The notes under the pieces are model-generated. The model saw only the letters and a list, made by a program, of their open reading frames with translations, ran no database searches and was not told where the DNA came from. A DNA stretch of 30,949 nucleotides, from positions 1,813-32,761 of the forward strand of contig JAHBMJ010001311.1 in NCBI GenBank assembly GCA_018398765.1. The letters run 5' to 3'. This document shows, in pieces, positions 11,201 to 22,069 of this stretch. How positions within the stretch are numbered: the stretch's first letter is position 1; every line of letters starts with the position of its first letter. This DNA comes from Chromera velia (lineage: Eukaryota; Sar; Chromeraceae). The translations under genes and the position numbers were made by a program.

Positions 11201-11350
11201 TTGGAAGCCTAGGTGCTGGAAAAGTAGGGCCACTGAAAAGACAATCCCAAACGCTCGCTTCCAGAGGTCGAGCTCTTAGTATGTATCCTCTTCGCCGTCT
11301 CTCATAACATCTTTCCAAAAGCGTATTTTGGACGTCTTGAAATGAGACAT
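8276..11350 (-). CDS. Unrecognised seven-exon protein, about 295 aa
   Basis: I do not recognise the product. Exons on the minus strand that chain in phase are: 11350-11309 (starts MSHFKTSKIRFWKD), 11050-10948 (YTRSIAYHTWNLAAALQLQL...), 10837-10646, 10413-10343, 9694-9545 (acidic, EEEKEE), 9489-9342 (QRLHAKMDKRTLSENHL...) and 8457-8276 (ends ...FKKSVDRFETKSIE). All junctions are GT-AG. Lengths sum to 888 nt, a whole number of codons, with no internal stop. The N-terminal half is basic and helical with no clear signal peptide or membrane span. The middle is acidic and low in complexity. The C-terminal half is hydrophilic with many Lys, Glu and Asp. No catalytic motif was seen. The least certain boundaries are the end of exon 3 and the start of exon 7. 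It could instead be two genes. Confidence 0.5.
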
Positions 11351-12646
11351 ACACTCAGCACTGCCTCTGAAGAAGTATTCATTGATTCAACGATGTGACT
11401 TTCATAGGCTCTGTAACAAAAGAACCAGATGCATGTAACACCCAAAAGCCTTTCGTGCTTCGTGTTGAGGGCTCAGACTGATGGGTGCATACATACATGT
11501 TGGAAAGCCTGAGGCCATGCAGCCAAGTGTTTTTTAATTTTGCACCTTGACTGAGTCAAGCAGACCCCGCGGAAAGCGAAGCGGGCCGGCCCGAGATCGT
11601 ACCCCAGCCCTGGCTAAGGCCCACGGCCCGCTCCCACGGGCAAGCGAAAGCCAATTTTGAATTTAATTAGGTGGTGTTTTTGGTAAAATTCGGTAAAATT
11701 TAGCTTTCAATTACTTTCAATTAACAGCTCTCTGTAGGCATTTCGAAGGAGACTGTCACTCTATTTATTGTTTCAGATACCAGTGTGCCCGTTTAATTTG
11801 TGGAGCCTAGTTGACTAAATTAAGTTTTGAACCTACTTAATTGACCCTTGACCTATCATAAGACCTTTAAGACTCATTACCTAAGACTCACATGCAGTGG
11901 CGACACTACTAGTAGTTGACTTCAATTTTCTGGTCCCCTCCCTTTTCTACGTTATTCTACGTATATCTAAGTATCTTTTTTCATGCAGAAGTAAGCTACC
12001 ATTGTTGCTTTAATATATATATAATGATTTACAAACTGTATAGCTTCTTATTTGGTTATATTTGGTTCCCAACTTAGAATCTCCCAGCAATTCGTACGGC
12101 AGGTAACTTGAAGTGAGCGCAACAGAAATACCAAGAACACGCGTTTTATTTTTTCTCTTCATTTTTTTAAACTAGTTTTTCATAAATGTTTCTACCTCTG
12201 GCAGTGGACCGCAAGCAAAACCCGGAACATCAATGCTATGCTATGCTATGCTAGGCCCAGCGGTTTTCCTTTTATGTAGTTATCAGACCCAATATCGAAT
12301 GCGATCCAATGGTATCTATATATACATCTATACAGCTTTATATCTGCTTCAATGTCTCTTACATCGACTCCGAGTCACCTGAACAGTTACTAAGGCATGC
12401 AGCAGCCATTGCAGTGGCACGCAAGACACGCTTTTGCCTTGGGCCTAGTTGCTTCTAGAGTTGCTTGTTGTTGCTTGCTAATATGCATGCAACACTCCCT
12501 CCGAACAGTATATGCACTGGCAGTCACTCACAAAACTTCTCGTCAAAACTTTTCTCTCATTGTACGAGAATCATCAGTACATATACCAAAAAACTGCAGC
12601 CAGAAGAAGTCTGGCAGACACTTCAAAAACCTGCACCCAGGCGGAA
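11351..12646. other. Intergenic spacer, 3' flank of the siroheme synthase gene
   Basis: AT-rich between 11660 and 12390, with a short (GCTAT)n run near 12236-12252. The only structured part is the GC-rich island listed at 11566-11655. No convincing gene. Short plus-strand open frames near 12400-12800 overlap the end of the siroheme synthase gene and look like shadows. Confidence 0.6.
11566..11655. repeat. Degenerate copy of the GGAAAGCGAAGCGG repeat
   Basis: Contains CGCGGAAAGCGAAGCGGG followed about 25 bases later by TACCCCAGCCC, the same two words in the same order as in the tandem array at the window end. An opposite-strand partner (GGCCCGCTCCCACGGGCAAG) suggests an imperfect hairpin. GC content is far above the AT-rich surroundings. 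Confidence 0.5.
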
Positions 12647-13323
12647 CTACGCAACACCCTCACTCCCCGTCTCCGCCGTCTTCCCCTTTTCCTTCTGGTC
12701 TTCTTGTGTCAGCCACTCGCACTCGTCTCGGAGGGACACCACGCCCCCAATGATGATCAGGGCCGGGTTCCGAGGGGGGCTCTCGCTCTCTAGAAGGAGG
12801 TGAGCGCGCTCGACTGACGAGACCTGCAAAGAAAAAAACAAAGACGAAACCAGAGTTTGGAGTGAATTCATGATTCATGGAATAACAAGAGAGATGCATG
12901 AGAGGGCAAGCAGCACACGGCCTTGCGGCATGGGACCGATTCAGACATCAACACGGACATGCGTTTTTGAGAAAGAGTTACAAACGCAGTCACCAAGCCA
13001 CCCCAGCAACAAGCAGAAACAGGAAAAAAACGAGGAATCGAAAAACCAAAACGCGAGAAAGAATGGACGGTTGAAAGCGCACGCATACCAAAACAAACGA
13101 ACGAACATGGGCTGAGTTTTTGTTTCTCCCAAAGAGCCGTCTCCCCAGCCTCTCCTGTGCCTCTTCTCCTCTCTGTGTGTGTTTTTGCCCTCCGCTGTAT
13201 GCATGTGTGCCGGTATCGGTATGGGTGCCCCCATGTAAGTTTGTACGCATGAGTGAGTGAGTGCCTGTGAGTGTTTGTGAGGGTGTGTGTGTGCATGTGC
13301 ATGTGTGCATGTGTGAATGTGTG

Positions 13324-13358
<35 letters not shown>

Positions 13359-13386
13359 ATGTGTGTGTGTATGCATGTGTGTGCGA

Positions 13387-13429
<43 letters not shown>

Positions 13430-16244
13430 CGCATGTGTGTGTGATTGTGTGTGTGTCGTCGTTATGTGTCTATTTGTCTACCCGTCTGCCTGCTGACAAG
13501 AATATGAAAAGAAGACACAACACTCTCTTTTCATTCAGTTTGGACTGACGAAGACTCTCTGGGAGCTGCAGGTGCCCTGCTCGACCACGGCCAGCTGCGT
13601 TGTCGGAGCCATGCCCTCCTTTAGCAGGCGCTTGCAGATGCTCGACAGGCTTCCCTGCACACAAACAAAACGATAGGCAGAAAGAAAGACCGACATCCCC
13701 GATAAACGGATGGGTGGATTGACAAACGCACAGGCAAGGCGAGGGAGCCTCACGAAGAATTTGGACACCAGGAGAAAGTGCTGTTTCTCATCGAACCTTA
13801 ATTCCTTTTGCTGGAAGGAAGGAAGGAAGGAAGAAAGGAAGGAAGGGGGGGCAACTGTCAGTCAGATTAGAAGAACCAGTGAGAGAGACTGACTGACTGA
13901 CCACTCCCATGTACACGCAGAGCGTCTCGCTGGTGGCTGCTGCGAGTTCCTTCCAGGGCAAGTGGAGCTCTCCGTCTTTGCGTGCGTGTCCGGTGAGGAA
14001 ACGGACCGACTGTGCATGATCTCTACATACAGTCATCGGTTAACCGTCCAATCCAATAAATTCATTTGTCTTCACATTGATTGACTTGGACTCCAGCCAT
14101 GCTGGCTCCTTTTGAAGAATGTCGATGTGAAAACAGTGTTGAAACCACACATTCCACTTCCAGCATCTGAATGGAGTATCTATCCTGAATGCCCCGCCCC
14201 TTGGCTCTGTTCAGAAAGAAGTGCACCTGTTGGTCTCTCCCTCGAAGCGACGACGTAGAAGAGAGAGAGAGAAAGTGAACAAAAGAGAATGAATGAGTAC
14301 AGACCCACTCCCCCCACGCACACGAAACTCGACCGACAATTCGATCAGCAGCCACACTCCCGAGCCTCCCCCCCCCCAAACAACTTAAACCATTCTGAGC
14401 ACATCCGTCACCCCGCTGGCCAGGTTCTTTCCTTTTTCTTTATGGGGCACTGAGAGGCTCTGTGTCACTAGCTCACCAGCCAACCAGCCAACCGACAGAC
14501 AGACAGACTGACTGACTGACCGATGTGTCAGAGGAATTCCAGAGTATGCGGCGCACCCCTGGGCGGCCGTGATGCCAGGCACAACTTCAAAGGGGATTCC
14601 TCTCTGTCGCAGCTGTGCGAGCTCCTCACCGCCTCTTCCGAACACAAACGGATCCCCGCCCTTCAACCTGACGCCATTTGGCATGTGAAGGAGATAAATG
14701 CATCGATACTTCATTCATTCACACAATTTCACGATGCGAAATGAATTGCTTGCAGTTCGCTGTGCACTCAAGAGATGCACGGTTTGACTGCATTTGTCAC
14801 GTTTCCCCTTTTCGCACTCACTCGAAGGAGGGCTTATCCCTCCGCGCCCACTCATGCTGAAAGAAAGAAAGTTGTCTTCACTGATTGCGACAGGATAGAG
14901 ATCTCAAACAAGGGGGGCAAAAGGAGTCTGGACAGAATTCCAAGCAACTCTCTCTTCAACATGCAGGCAGCAAGAAGGCAGGAAAACATCAGACGTCTGC
15001 ACGCGCACCCTTTCCTCCTCTCGTCTCCTTCTCCCCTCCTCTCCTACTCCGAAGAAAATCAAAAACCCTGTCTCTCTCCTACTACCCCCATGTGCATGCA
15101 GACCCACCCGGCCCGCCTCCACATCGCAAAAGAACAAAAATAACAAAACAAAAATACAAGGAGCTTTCTCTCTCCCCCTCAACCGACCTGCAGACCCGTC
15201 TGCCCTCCTCAGCGAGACGGCAGAGAAGGCTGTTACATTCGTCTTGAGGAATCGTGTGGTTGTTTGGCTCTTTGCCTGCAGGCAAGGGAGGGGAGGGAAG
15301 AGGGAGAACAAGGTCTGGGAGGGCGAGGTGGTGAGGCATTGTGAGTGGGGAGAGAGATTCAATTGAAGAGACCGAGAACGCTGCTTCACCCCCTTCCTTT
15401 TCGCTCGCAGCGTTTTTCACACAGCCGGAAAGAGGCGGTTCACGCGATCAGAAGAGAAATTGTAGCAGGCGTGCAGCACAAGTAAAGAGGAGCTTTCTTT
15501 CATTTTGCATTCATTCACTATTCGCGACTGACTGACCGGCGTTGATCATGAGTGCGTCTCTTCTACACTTCTGAAGGATATCCTTGGACACTAGGCGATC
15601 ATGCACGACCACGTCGGCCCTCTGCATCAACTGTAGAGCTCTGCAAGCAAGCAAGGACTCACTCATTTGAAGGAAGAGGAGGAAGAGAAGAGACTGGCCG
15701 TAACTTCAATTTTACAGAGAAGAAAACACACAAAAGAAGACAAGATGAGATGAGATGAGAGGAGAGGGCAGAAGTAAAAAAGAGGCAGGCCTCTGAGTCG
15801 ACGTTCGGAAAAACGAAAAGAAAAGAAGAGAAACAGAAGGAAACGGATTACGGAAAGAAAGCAAAGAAAGAAACCGCAGAGACAATCAAGAGAGGGATCC
15901 ATCAATCAGGCTTCTTGGCACTTGACAAATCTCTCACGTCTATCCACCCCAATTCTGAAAAAGAAAGGAAAACGGAAGAGGAGAGAAGGAAAGAGACGGA
16001 AGAACCGGAAACATGGCGAGCGGGCTGATAGATGAATGAAGGAAGAAAAGCACAAAAGTGGTGGTGTCTTCGACGCCCGAACGAAAAGAGACAGAAAGGC
16101 TGCCAGTCTACTTCAAACGGAAAGAAAGCAATGGGAGGATGAGACGTGAAGGCCAAGAAGGGAACAGAAGTGTTTCTAGACGGTCATGCAAGACACGCAG
16201 ACAGACTATATCGTGTTTTCTTTCCCTTTTTCTCCTTCATTCAC

Positions 16245-16278
<34 letters not shown>

Positions 16279-16502
16279 TATATGTTTCTTCTTCTCCCTT
16301 CTTTTCAGACAGACAGACAGACAGACAGGCAGACAGACAGAGAGACAGACAGACAGTCAGACAGACTATATGTTTCTTCTTCTTCCAGACAGACAGACAG
16401 ACAGACAGACTATATGTTTCTTCTTCTCCCTTCTTTTCAGACAGACAGACAGACAGACAGACAGACAGGCAGGCAGGCAGGCAGACAGACAGAGAGACAG
16501 GC

Positions 16503-16538
<36 letters not shown>

Positions 16539-16558
16539 TAAATGTTTCTTCTTCTTCC

Positions 16559-16607
<49 letters not shown>

Positions 16608-17626
16608 GTGCCTCCCTCCTTTCTGCCCACCCACCCACCCACCCACCTGAGTGTGAGAAGAGACGGATCCCCAGGGCCCGCCCCCACAAGGTATACTTCC
16701 CCTACACTCCCTTTCTTGCCTTTCCTCTGGTCTTCTGCAATTCCTGTTCTTTCTGTCTCGTCTACAGTGGAAAGCTTCGTGTTTCCGTCTGCGGCTGCAG
16801 CATGTGTCATGGTCTCTCTTTCACCCTCACTGCCTTCAGATACCTCACCAGCAGCAGATGCACTCGAGGAGGTGGAGGTCGAGGTGCTCGTTCTGCCCAC
16901 CATCTCTGCAGCAGCCACTGCTCTTTCTCTTTCTGCCCCTCCCTCTTGATTCCCTGTGGGGGCCTGGAGAGCCGCATCCAACTTCGCTCTGAGCATCTCC
17001 TCAGCAGCCGTCTCGTCTCCTCGAAGCACCGTCTCTCCAATGGGCCCCTCAATCACCTCCTCCCAGAACCCCCTCTTGACGTTGATGCCCCTCGCAGAGC
17101 TGTCTGCCAAAGAGTGCTTCACAGCGCTGCGGTGTCGTCCTATGAGAGAGGCCAGACGGCCATACCGCTCAGGAACTGCAGCCTCCAGCCGCCCACGCAA
17201 GAGACGGGCCAAGACTGGGGACGTGCCTCCTGTGGAGACGGCAATTTGGATTGGGGATCTGTCGACGATGGAGGGAAAGATCACATCTCCCTCGGATGGC
17301 AAATCAACCACATTCACGAACACACCCGCCTCCTCTGCGTCTAATGCAACCTGTCTGTTCACCTCCCTCTGATTCGTGGCTGCCACCACGAAAACGAATC
17401 TCTTCGACGACAAACCATCAGTCCACAGTGAAGGTCGGTAGGGCTCAGACACCCTGCTGATGCTCTCCCCGAGTTCATCGAACTTCTCATGGAAGTCAGG
17501 AGACACCACAGACACACGGGCACCTGCATTCACCAGCTGCAAGGTCTTGTGGAACGCTACTTCTCCCCCACCGACAACCAAAACATTCTTCCCAGAGAGA
17601 CGCACAAACAGGGGAAAGTGCTCCAT
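12647..17626 (-). CDS. cysG: Siroheme synthase, CysG-type trifunctional enzyme
   Basis: Makes siroheme from uroporphyrinogen III: SAM-dependent C2/C7 methylation, NAD-dependent precorrin-2 oxidation and iron insertion. Siroheme serves sulfite and nitrite reductases. Seven exons chain in phase: 17626-16647, 15640-15537, 15275-15188, 14667-14521, 14022-13902, 13654-13550 and 12823-12647, giving 1722 nt and 573 residues. Residues 1-200 are the dehydrogenase/ferrochelatase half (NAD loop VVGGGEVA 17-24; catalytic Asp at 108 in [20 protein letters not shown] 131-144). Residues 225-305 are a Ser/Thr/Glu-rich linker absent from bacterial CysG, which explains the length over the usual ~457. The methyltransferase half has [57 protein letters not shown] and ends [15 protein letters not shown]. 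The Met chosen aligns with bacterial starts; a short upstream exon with a targeting peptide is possible. Confidence 0.95.
13281..13456. repeat. (TG)n microsatellite in siroheme synthase intron 6
   Basis: TG dinucleotides with GTGCAT interruptions and a short (GC)n run. It lies within the intron between exons 13654-13550 and 12823-12647, so His/Thr or Cys/Val-repeat frames here are artefacts. Confidence 0.95.
13811..13850. repeat. (GGAA)n repeat in siroheme synthase intron 5
   Basis: Short GGAA tetranucleotide run ending in a G-tract, inside the intron between exons 14022-13902 and 13654-13550. Confidence 0.85.
16245..16608 (-). repeat. Composite (CTGT)n repeat in siroheme synthase intron 1
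   Basis: (ACAG)n on the plus strand, i.e. (CTGT)n in the transcribed sense, is interrupted four times by a spacer. In the transcribed sense the spacer reads CTGGAAGAAGAAGAAACATATAGT or a longer form with GAAAAGAAGGGAGAAG. Spacers are at 16277-16308, 16365-16388, 16409-16440 and 16537-16560. Long and short spacers alternate, so the unit evolved by duplication of a pair. A long antisense open frame through this region merely reads the tetranucleotide. Confidence 0.9.
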
Positions 17627-18506
17627 CGTGCGAACGCCTGGATCCGAATCCTTCTCTGCTCTGCCTAATCAAAGTCTCCACAGTCAGGAAAGCACTCATA
17701 CACTGCAGAATCCTCGCACTTTTCGTCTGAGAGAGCATCTTGAAGCTAGAGTCCTGTGATTCCTGCTCTCCGCAGGCGCCGCCACGCGCTTGCAGAGTGG
17801 CGGCGCGCGCGCGGGCTCCTATCGCAATGGCCCGGAAAGCGAAGCTGAGAGGGCACTTAACAAAAATTGCACCCCCCCAGACCACACGGATGGCTGCGTC
17901 TGACGTTTGCTGACGCACGCCAAGCTCGGCCCCGGAAAGACAATTCAGCTGAGGAGGCACTTTCCAAATTCAAAGCAGGGGCAACAAGAATAAATTTCGC
18001 TTTCCGGGCCATTCGCACGGAGTGCGTCAGATTCATGCGCTTTGCTTGCTGGCGCCATGCATGCAGCGGATCACCATGTAAACTAGCGCCGCCGTGTATA
18101 ATCCGCCGTACGCTCGGACCATTTGGAGACGGCTTACTACCAATGTCATTGGCTTGTCACATCTCAATCCTGCTCGTGGTATCTCACGGTCTCGGTGCAT
18201 GCTCTGAGATGCTCTGAGTGGCAGGGGCATGCATGGCAGACGATTGTAGGTGCCATGTCAAGGGTCGTCAGAAGTCGAAATTGCGTGAGCCGTATATAGG
18301 AGAACGCGTGCGACTGTGGTTGACACCGGGAAAAATCCGTCTACGTAGATCTTCGGTACGCGTTTGTGCTCGGGCTTCTGAAAAGAGTCGTGCATTTGTG
18401 CGTGTGGGCAAAGAGCCGAGAGAGACACTGGGGAACAAGCAAACCGTAATCTTTTCCCGTCGGGTTGACCAGAAGGACACAAACGGCAGCGAGGAGGGAG
18501 ACGACA
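17627..18506. promoter_or_regulatory. Divergent intergenic region, siroheme synthase / TAF13-like
   Basis: The only sequence between two divergently oriented start codons, so it presumably holds both promoters. Minus-strand frame upstream of 17626 is open for 14 codons back to a TTGATTAG that could be a 3' splice site, so part may be an upstream exon. A TATATA word lies near 18293, about 210 bp before the TAF13-like ATG; its relevance is unproven. The repeat at 17829-18010 is listed separately. Confidence 0.4.
17829..18010. repeat. Inverted copies of the GGCCCGGAAAGCGAA motif
   Basis: GGCCCGGAAAGCGAA at 17829-17843 is matched perfectly in inverse orientation by TTCGCTTTCCGGGCC at 17996-18010. 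A third, diverged copy (CCCCGGAAAGACAATTCAGC followed by GGCACTTT) lies between at about 17930. Each is followed by a GGCACTT word as in the array at the window end. No target duplication was found at the outer edges. Confidence 0.6.
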
Positions 18507-19486
18507 ATGGCCGACGGGACGGGGCACCAGGAAGTTCTTCTGTCCGAAGGTGGGTAGGAGGGTGGGGGGGAAAATGGTTTGTATGGCGTGTTTGCAGATT
18601 GGAACAAATTGAAGTGTTAAAGGGTTTGGGGATTCCATTCTGGCTCTCTCTCTCTTTTCTGTGGCTTTTCCTCTGTTTTCTTTCTTTCTTGTCTCTTCTT
18701 TTCTCTTCTCGTCTCTCTTTTCTTTTCTTTTCTTTTCTTTTCTTATTTCCTTCCTCCTTTCCTTGTTTTCTCGTTTGGTTCGCTCGCTCGCTAGTCCTTC
18801 CGTTTCATCTTTGCTCTCTACTGTCTGTCTGTCTGTTCGTCTGTCGCCTTGCGAGCCCTCCTCCATGCTTCTAGAAAGGCTTGCATGGGGGCGAGGGGTC
18901 GCATAATCAGTGACTGACTCAATTGTTCCTGCATGGGGTCTCTTTGACGGGGATCTCACAAAGATGACAAGTGTTTGGAGGCTCGAGCATTTGTCCCGCT
19001 CTCCTTCTTCGGTCGTCTGCTTCACTGTGTTTCTTGTTCGTTTGTTTGAAAGGAAGGGGAATATAGAAGTCATATGGATGGTCTGTCTGTCTGTTCGTCT
19101 GTCTGTCTGTCTGTCTGGTACCCTTCCACTGAGAGAGCGCGCCAACAGAAGAAAAGAAAAAACAGGAGAGAGTGAAGAAAGAGGAAAAGGAAAAGAAAAG
19201 ACGATACTGTCTGTCTGTCTGGAGGGAGAAAAAGAAGAAACATATAGTCTGTCTGTCTGAAGAAAAAGATGGAGAAGAAGAAACACATAGTCTTTCTGTC
19301 TGTCTGTGCAGTCCAGACGATGATGACTTCGTTTGGGGACAGCACGAGGGTCGACGAGGGGTCGAAGGAACTCGTGGGGGCGTTGACAAAAAAATTCATC
19401 ACAGATCTGGTCCGTCCGTCAGTCTCTCTCTGTTTGTCTCTCTGTCTGTCTGTCTGTCTGTCTGGAAGAAGAAAAAGAAACATATA

Positions 19487-19532
<46 letters not shown>

Positions 19533-19571
19533 GTCTTTCTGTCTCTTTCTGTCTGTCTTTCTTTCTCTCTT

Positions 19572-19618
<47 letters not shown>

Positions 19619-20083
19619 TCGTAAATTGGAATAGAGGAATGCAGACGTGTGTCTCCTCCTTATCCATGCATATTTTTAAGAGCATACAGTATCCTGACAT
19701 CTATACATCTAGCTGCAAATCGCTTTTAGTCTCCATTCCTTGCTTCCTCCACTCCTGCCTCCCTCCCTCCTTCCCTACTACCTTCCCTCCTTCCATCTCT
19801 CCAGGCTGCCGCCTCTTTCTTTCTTTTCCTCGACTGGCGATGATCATGTTTGAAACTCCATTGCCCTCTCATTTCATTGGTTTCTTTCACATCCACCCTT
19901 TAGAAACCTCAAGCAATCCAGGTACGACGAATGATCTGAGTGTGTTGAATTTTGAATGAATGGAGACACCCCAACGAGATTCATTCCAGAAAAGGAGTTT
20001 CTTGTTCCCTCCAGCCCCTTCCCACGCACAGTGTTGACCTTTTCCCCTACGTGCACGCATCCCTTGTTCTGTCTCTGTATTCA

Positions 20084-20138
<55 letters not shown>

Positions 20139-20140
20139 TT

Positions 20141-20202
<62 letters not shown>

Positions 20203-20204
20203 TT

Positions 20205-20235
<31 letters not shown>

Positions 20236-20236
20236 N

Positions 20237-20273
<37 letters not shown>

Positions 20274-21062
20274 ACACACACACTTACTTGCTTACTTACT
20301 TACTTACTTAATTTTCACACACTTACTTTGCATACACGCACCCATACCTCATTTCCGTCTGCATGTCTGCAGGCCCAGAGCTCCCAGCGCGTGGCAGAGG
20401 CGGCCCTCCTCTCCAAGAACACGACCCTCCAGGCCTCCGTCAGGTGGAGTCTGCCTGCGCCGTCTCTTCGAAAGGGGGGGGGTGTCAGTGGCAATTTGGG
20501 ATCATATGGAGGTCTCTCCCACTCGAGGCACCCTCTTTCCTCGAGAATGTCCCCTCTGCACAGCCTCAGCCCGACCAGTCAGTCGAAGCGGGGCGGGGGG
20601 TCGGGGGGGGTCAGACGCCAGGGGCAGGGGGGCAGGGGGCAGGATGGAGATTTATTGGGCGAGGCGGGAGACAGCGATGAGGAAAGGGGGGGTTCCCGAG
20701 TCCCCCTGCGTGTCCCTGTTGCGCCCTGTCACATCAAGTACGTGTTGCGGAAGACGAAAAGGGCCAGGCTGGAAGCAACAGCTGCAGATGACTTCTACAA
20801 GCGTCTCCAGAGTGTACCTTTTCAACTGACCGAACCTCAAGAAATTTTTCGGAAGAGGAAGAAAGTTGAGCATGAGGAGCAGCAGAGGAGGCGAGAAGAG
20901 GAGCAGGCTGCAGAAGTGCAGAGAAGGGACACTCAGCAGCAACAGCAGCAGGTGGCAGGTGGAGCCGCAAGGGGTGGGAAAGGGAAAGGAACAGTTCGAT
21001 TGGGGCCCGCGGGTAAAGGGGCTGCCTCAAGTGGGCGTGGTGGAAAAAGCTTTGCGCGTTGA
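18507..21062 (+). CDS. TAF13-like histone-fold TFIID subunit
   Basis: Likely a TFIID subunit (TAF13 pairs with TAF11 through a histone fold in the core promoter complex). Exons are 18507-18549 (MADGTGHQEVLLSE), 19312-19409 (VQTMMTSFGDSTRVDEGSKE..KKFITDL), 20373-20443 (AQSSQRVAEAALLSKN...) and a last exon ending at the stop at 21060-21062. LLSEVQTMMTSFGD and KKFITDL resemble the human TAF13 start of fold (LFSKELRCMMYGFGD, then EFITEM). HIKYVLRKTKRARLEA resembles its last helix (DIVFLIRKDPRKFARV). The frame is open from exon 3 into exon 4. So 20444-20674 is either an intron (acceptor at 20673-20674, giving 199 residues) or a Gly-rich insertion (276 residues). The C-terminus is a charged helix, a Gln run and a Gly/Arg-rich tail, absent from the ~124-residue human protein. 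SPT3-like N-terminus is the alternative. Confidence 0.65.
19076..19556 (+). repeat. Composite (CTGT)n repeats in TAF13-like introns 1 and 2
   Basis: Runs of CTGT flank spacers ending in GAAGAAACATATAGT or GAAACACATAGT at 19221-19248, 19260-19291 (both intron 1) and 19464-19488 (intron 2, about 55 bases after the donor). These are the same unit as in siroheme synthase intron 1, again in the transcribed orientation. Exon 2 (19312-19409) sits unbroken between them. Confidence 0.85.
20082..20283. repeat. (CT)n(GT)n tandem units with (CA)n tail
   Basis: Two successive units of (CT)n then (GT)n ending TGTGTCTTG, a third (CT)n run, an N at 20236, then (CA)n that is the reverse complement of the (GT)n blocks. 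It lies in TAF13-like intron 2, upstream of exon 3. Open frames on both strands only read the repeat. Confidence 0.9.
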
Positions 21063-21819
21063 TCGACACGTTTCCTCAGCAACTCGCTCAGCAGTTCGTT
21101 GTCTCAGACTCTCAGCTATTATTTCTTTTTAATTTTGTGTGTGAATCTTTTATAAGCCTAACCCTACCTACAACCCAAGGGCTCTTCTCCTTTTAAAAGT
21201 ATTAAAAAGAAAAATTATATGAATTCCTATACATATAGCCAGCTAGCCGTATATATATCTAGATAACCTGCTTCGACATGCTTTTGTCCTCCTTCATCCT
21301 TTTCGTGATCGTGAACGTTTTCCTACTCAAAAATGAAAAAAGATACATATTAACATTATTTTGCATGATTTAAATTCAGAATCTCAAATTTAATTGAATA
21401 ATTTGAACTATAGAATTTGAATTACTAATGTATGTATATATGTGTGTGTACATATAGTATAATGCCCGTAGTATTCAAAAGTTTCTATATGTAATTCTGT
21501 CTAGGCTGAAAGCAAAGTTGAAAGAACCATGTGAGTGGAGTTAAGAGCCAGTGGAGTCTGAGGTGGAGTCTAGTGGAGTCACTAGATATATTATATATCT
21601 GTGTAAAAGTTACAGTGAAACGAGAGGGAGTCTGGAACAGTGGGACTCTGGGAGATTAACATATAACAGGTGTTCACTTGCGGCTCTACTGCCCGGCCTA
21701 GTTCCGGCCATCTAGCAACTCTAGCCGACCGTCTATTGTAGAACCTGGTCATTCCTTAATTAATATGGAGTCAACTCTAGAGTCAACCAGCTTTGACATG
21801 CTTCAAGTTGGGTCTTATT
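21063..21819. other. AT-rich spacer downstream of the TAF13-like gene
   Basis: 3' flank and intergenic sequence with no gene visible. It has a small cluster of GTGGAGT words near 21534-21575. Confidence 0.6.
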
Positions 21820-22069
21820 TTAGGCGCCGGCTAGAAAAAAAAAAAAAAAGTAGACGATCTCGGGAGATCTTTTTTTTTTTTTTCTTTTTTATACCTTTTG
21901 ACCTTGAACAACACTTAACAACAGTTGTGCAACATACAAACAACACTTGTGCAACAATCTGTGCAACAGTTGAACAACAGTTGTTTGATTGAAAAAGAAA
22001 AAAAAAAAAAGTAGATGATCTAGGGAGATCTTTTTTTTTTTTCTCTAGTCAGGATTTAGCCAGCGCCTA
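21820..22069. mobile_element. 250-bp MITE, Mutator-like target duplication
   Basis: Terminal inverted repeats TAGGCGCCGGCTA (left, from 21821) and TAGCCAGCGCCTA (right, 22057-22069) differ at one position. They are bracketed by the direct repeat GGTCTTATT at 21811-21819 and 22070-22078. A 9-bp target duplication is typical of Mutator-like elements. Inside, two near-identical hairpins (A-tract, GTAGACGATCTCGGGAGATC or its GTAGATGATCTAGGGAGATC variant, T-tract) flank a centre rich in CAACA/TGTTG words. No protein is encoded. Confidence 0.65.

Noticed and set aside
12868-13548. Several His/Thr- or Cys/Val-repeat open frames
   Set aside because: They translate a (TG)n microsatellite inside a siroheme synthase intron.
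16058-17344. 428-codon plus-strand open frame
   Set aside because: It is the antisense of siroheme synthase exon 1 joined to the translated (ACAG)n repeat; the opposite strand carries the conserved enzyme.
18258-19286. 342-codon minus-strand open frame
   Set aside because: Antisense to TAF13-like exon 1 and its repeat-rich intron; composition is that of translated satellites.
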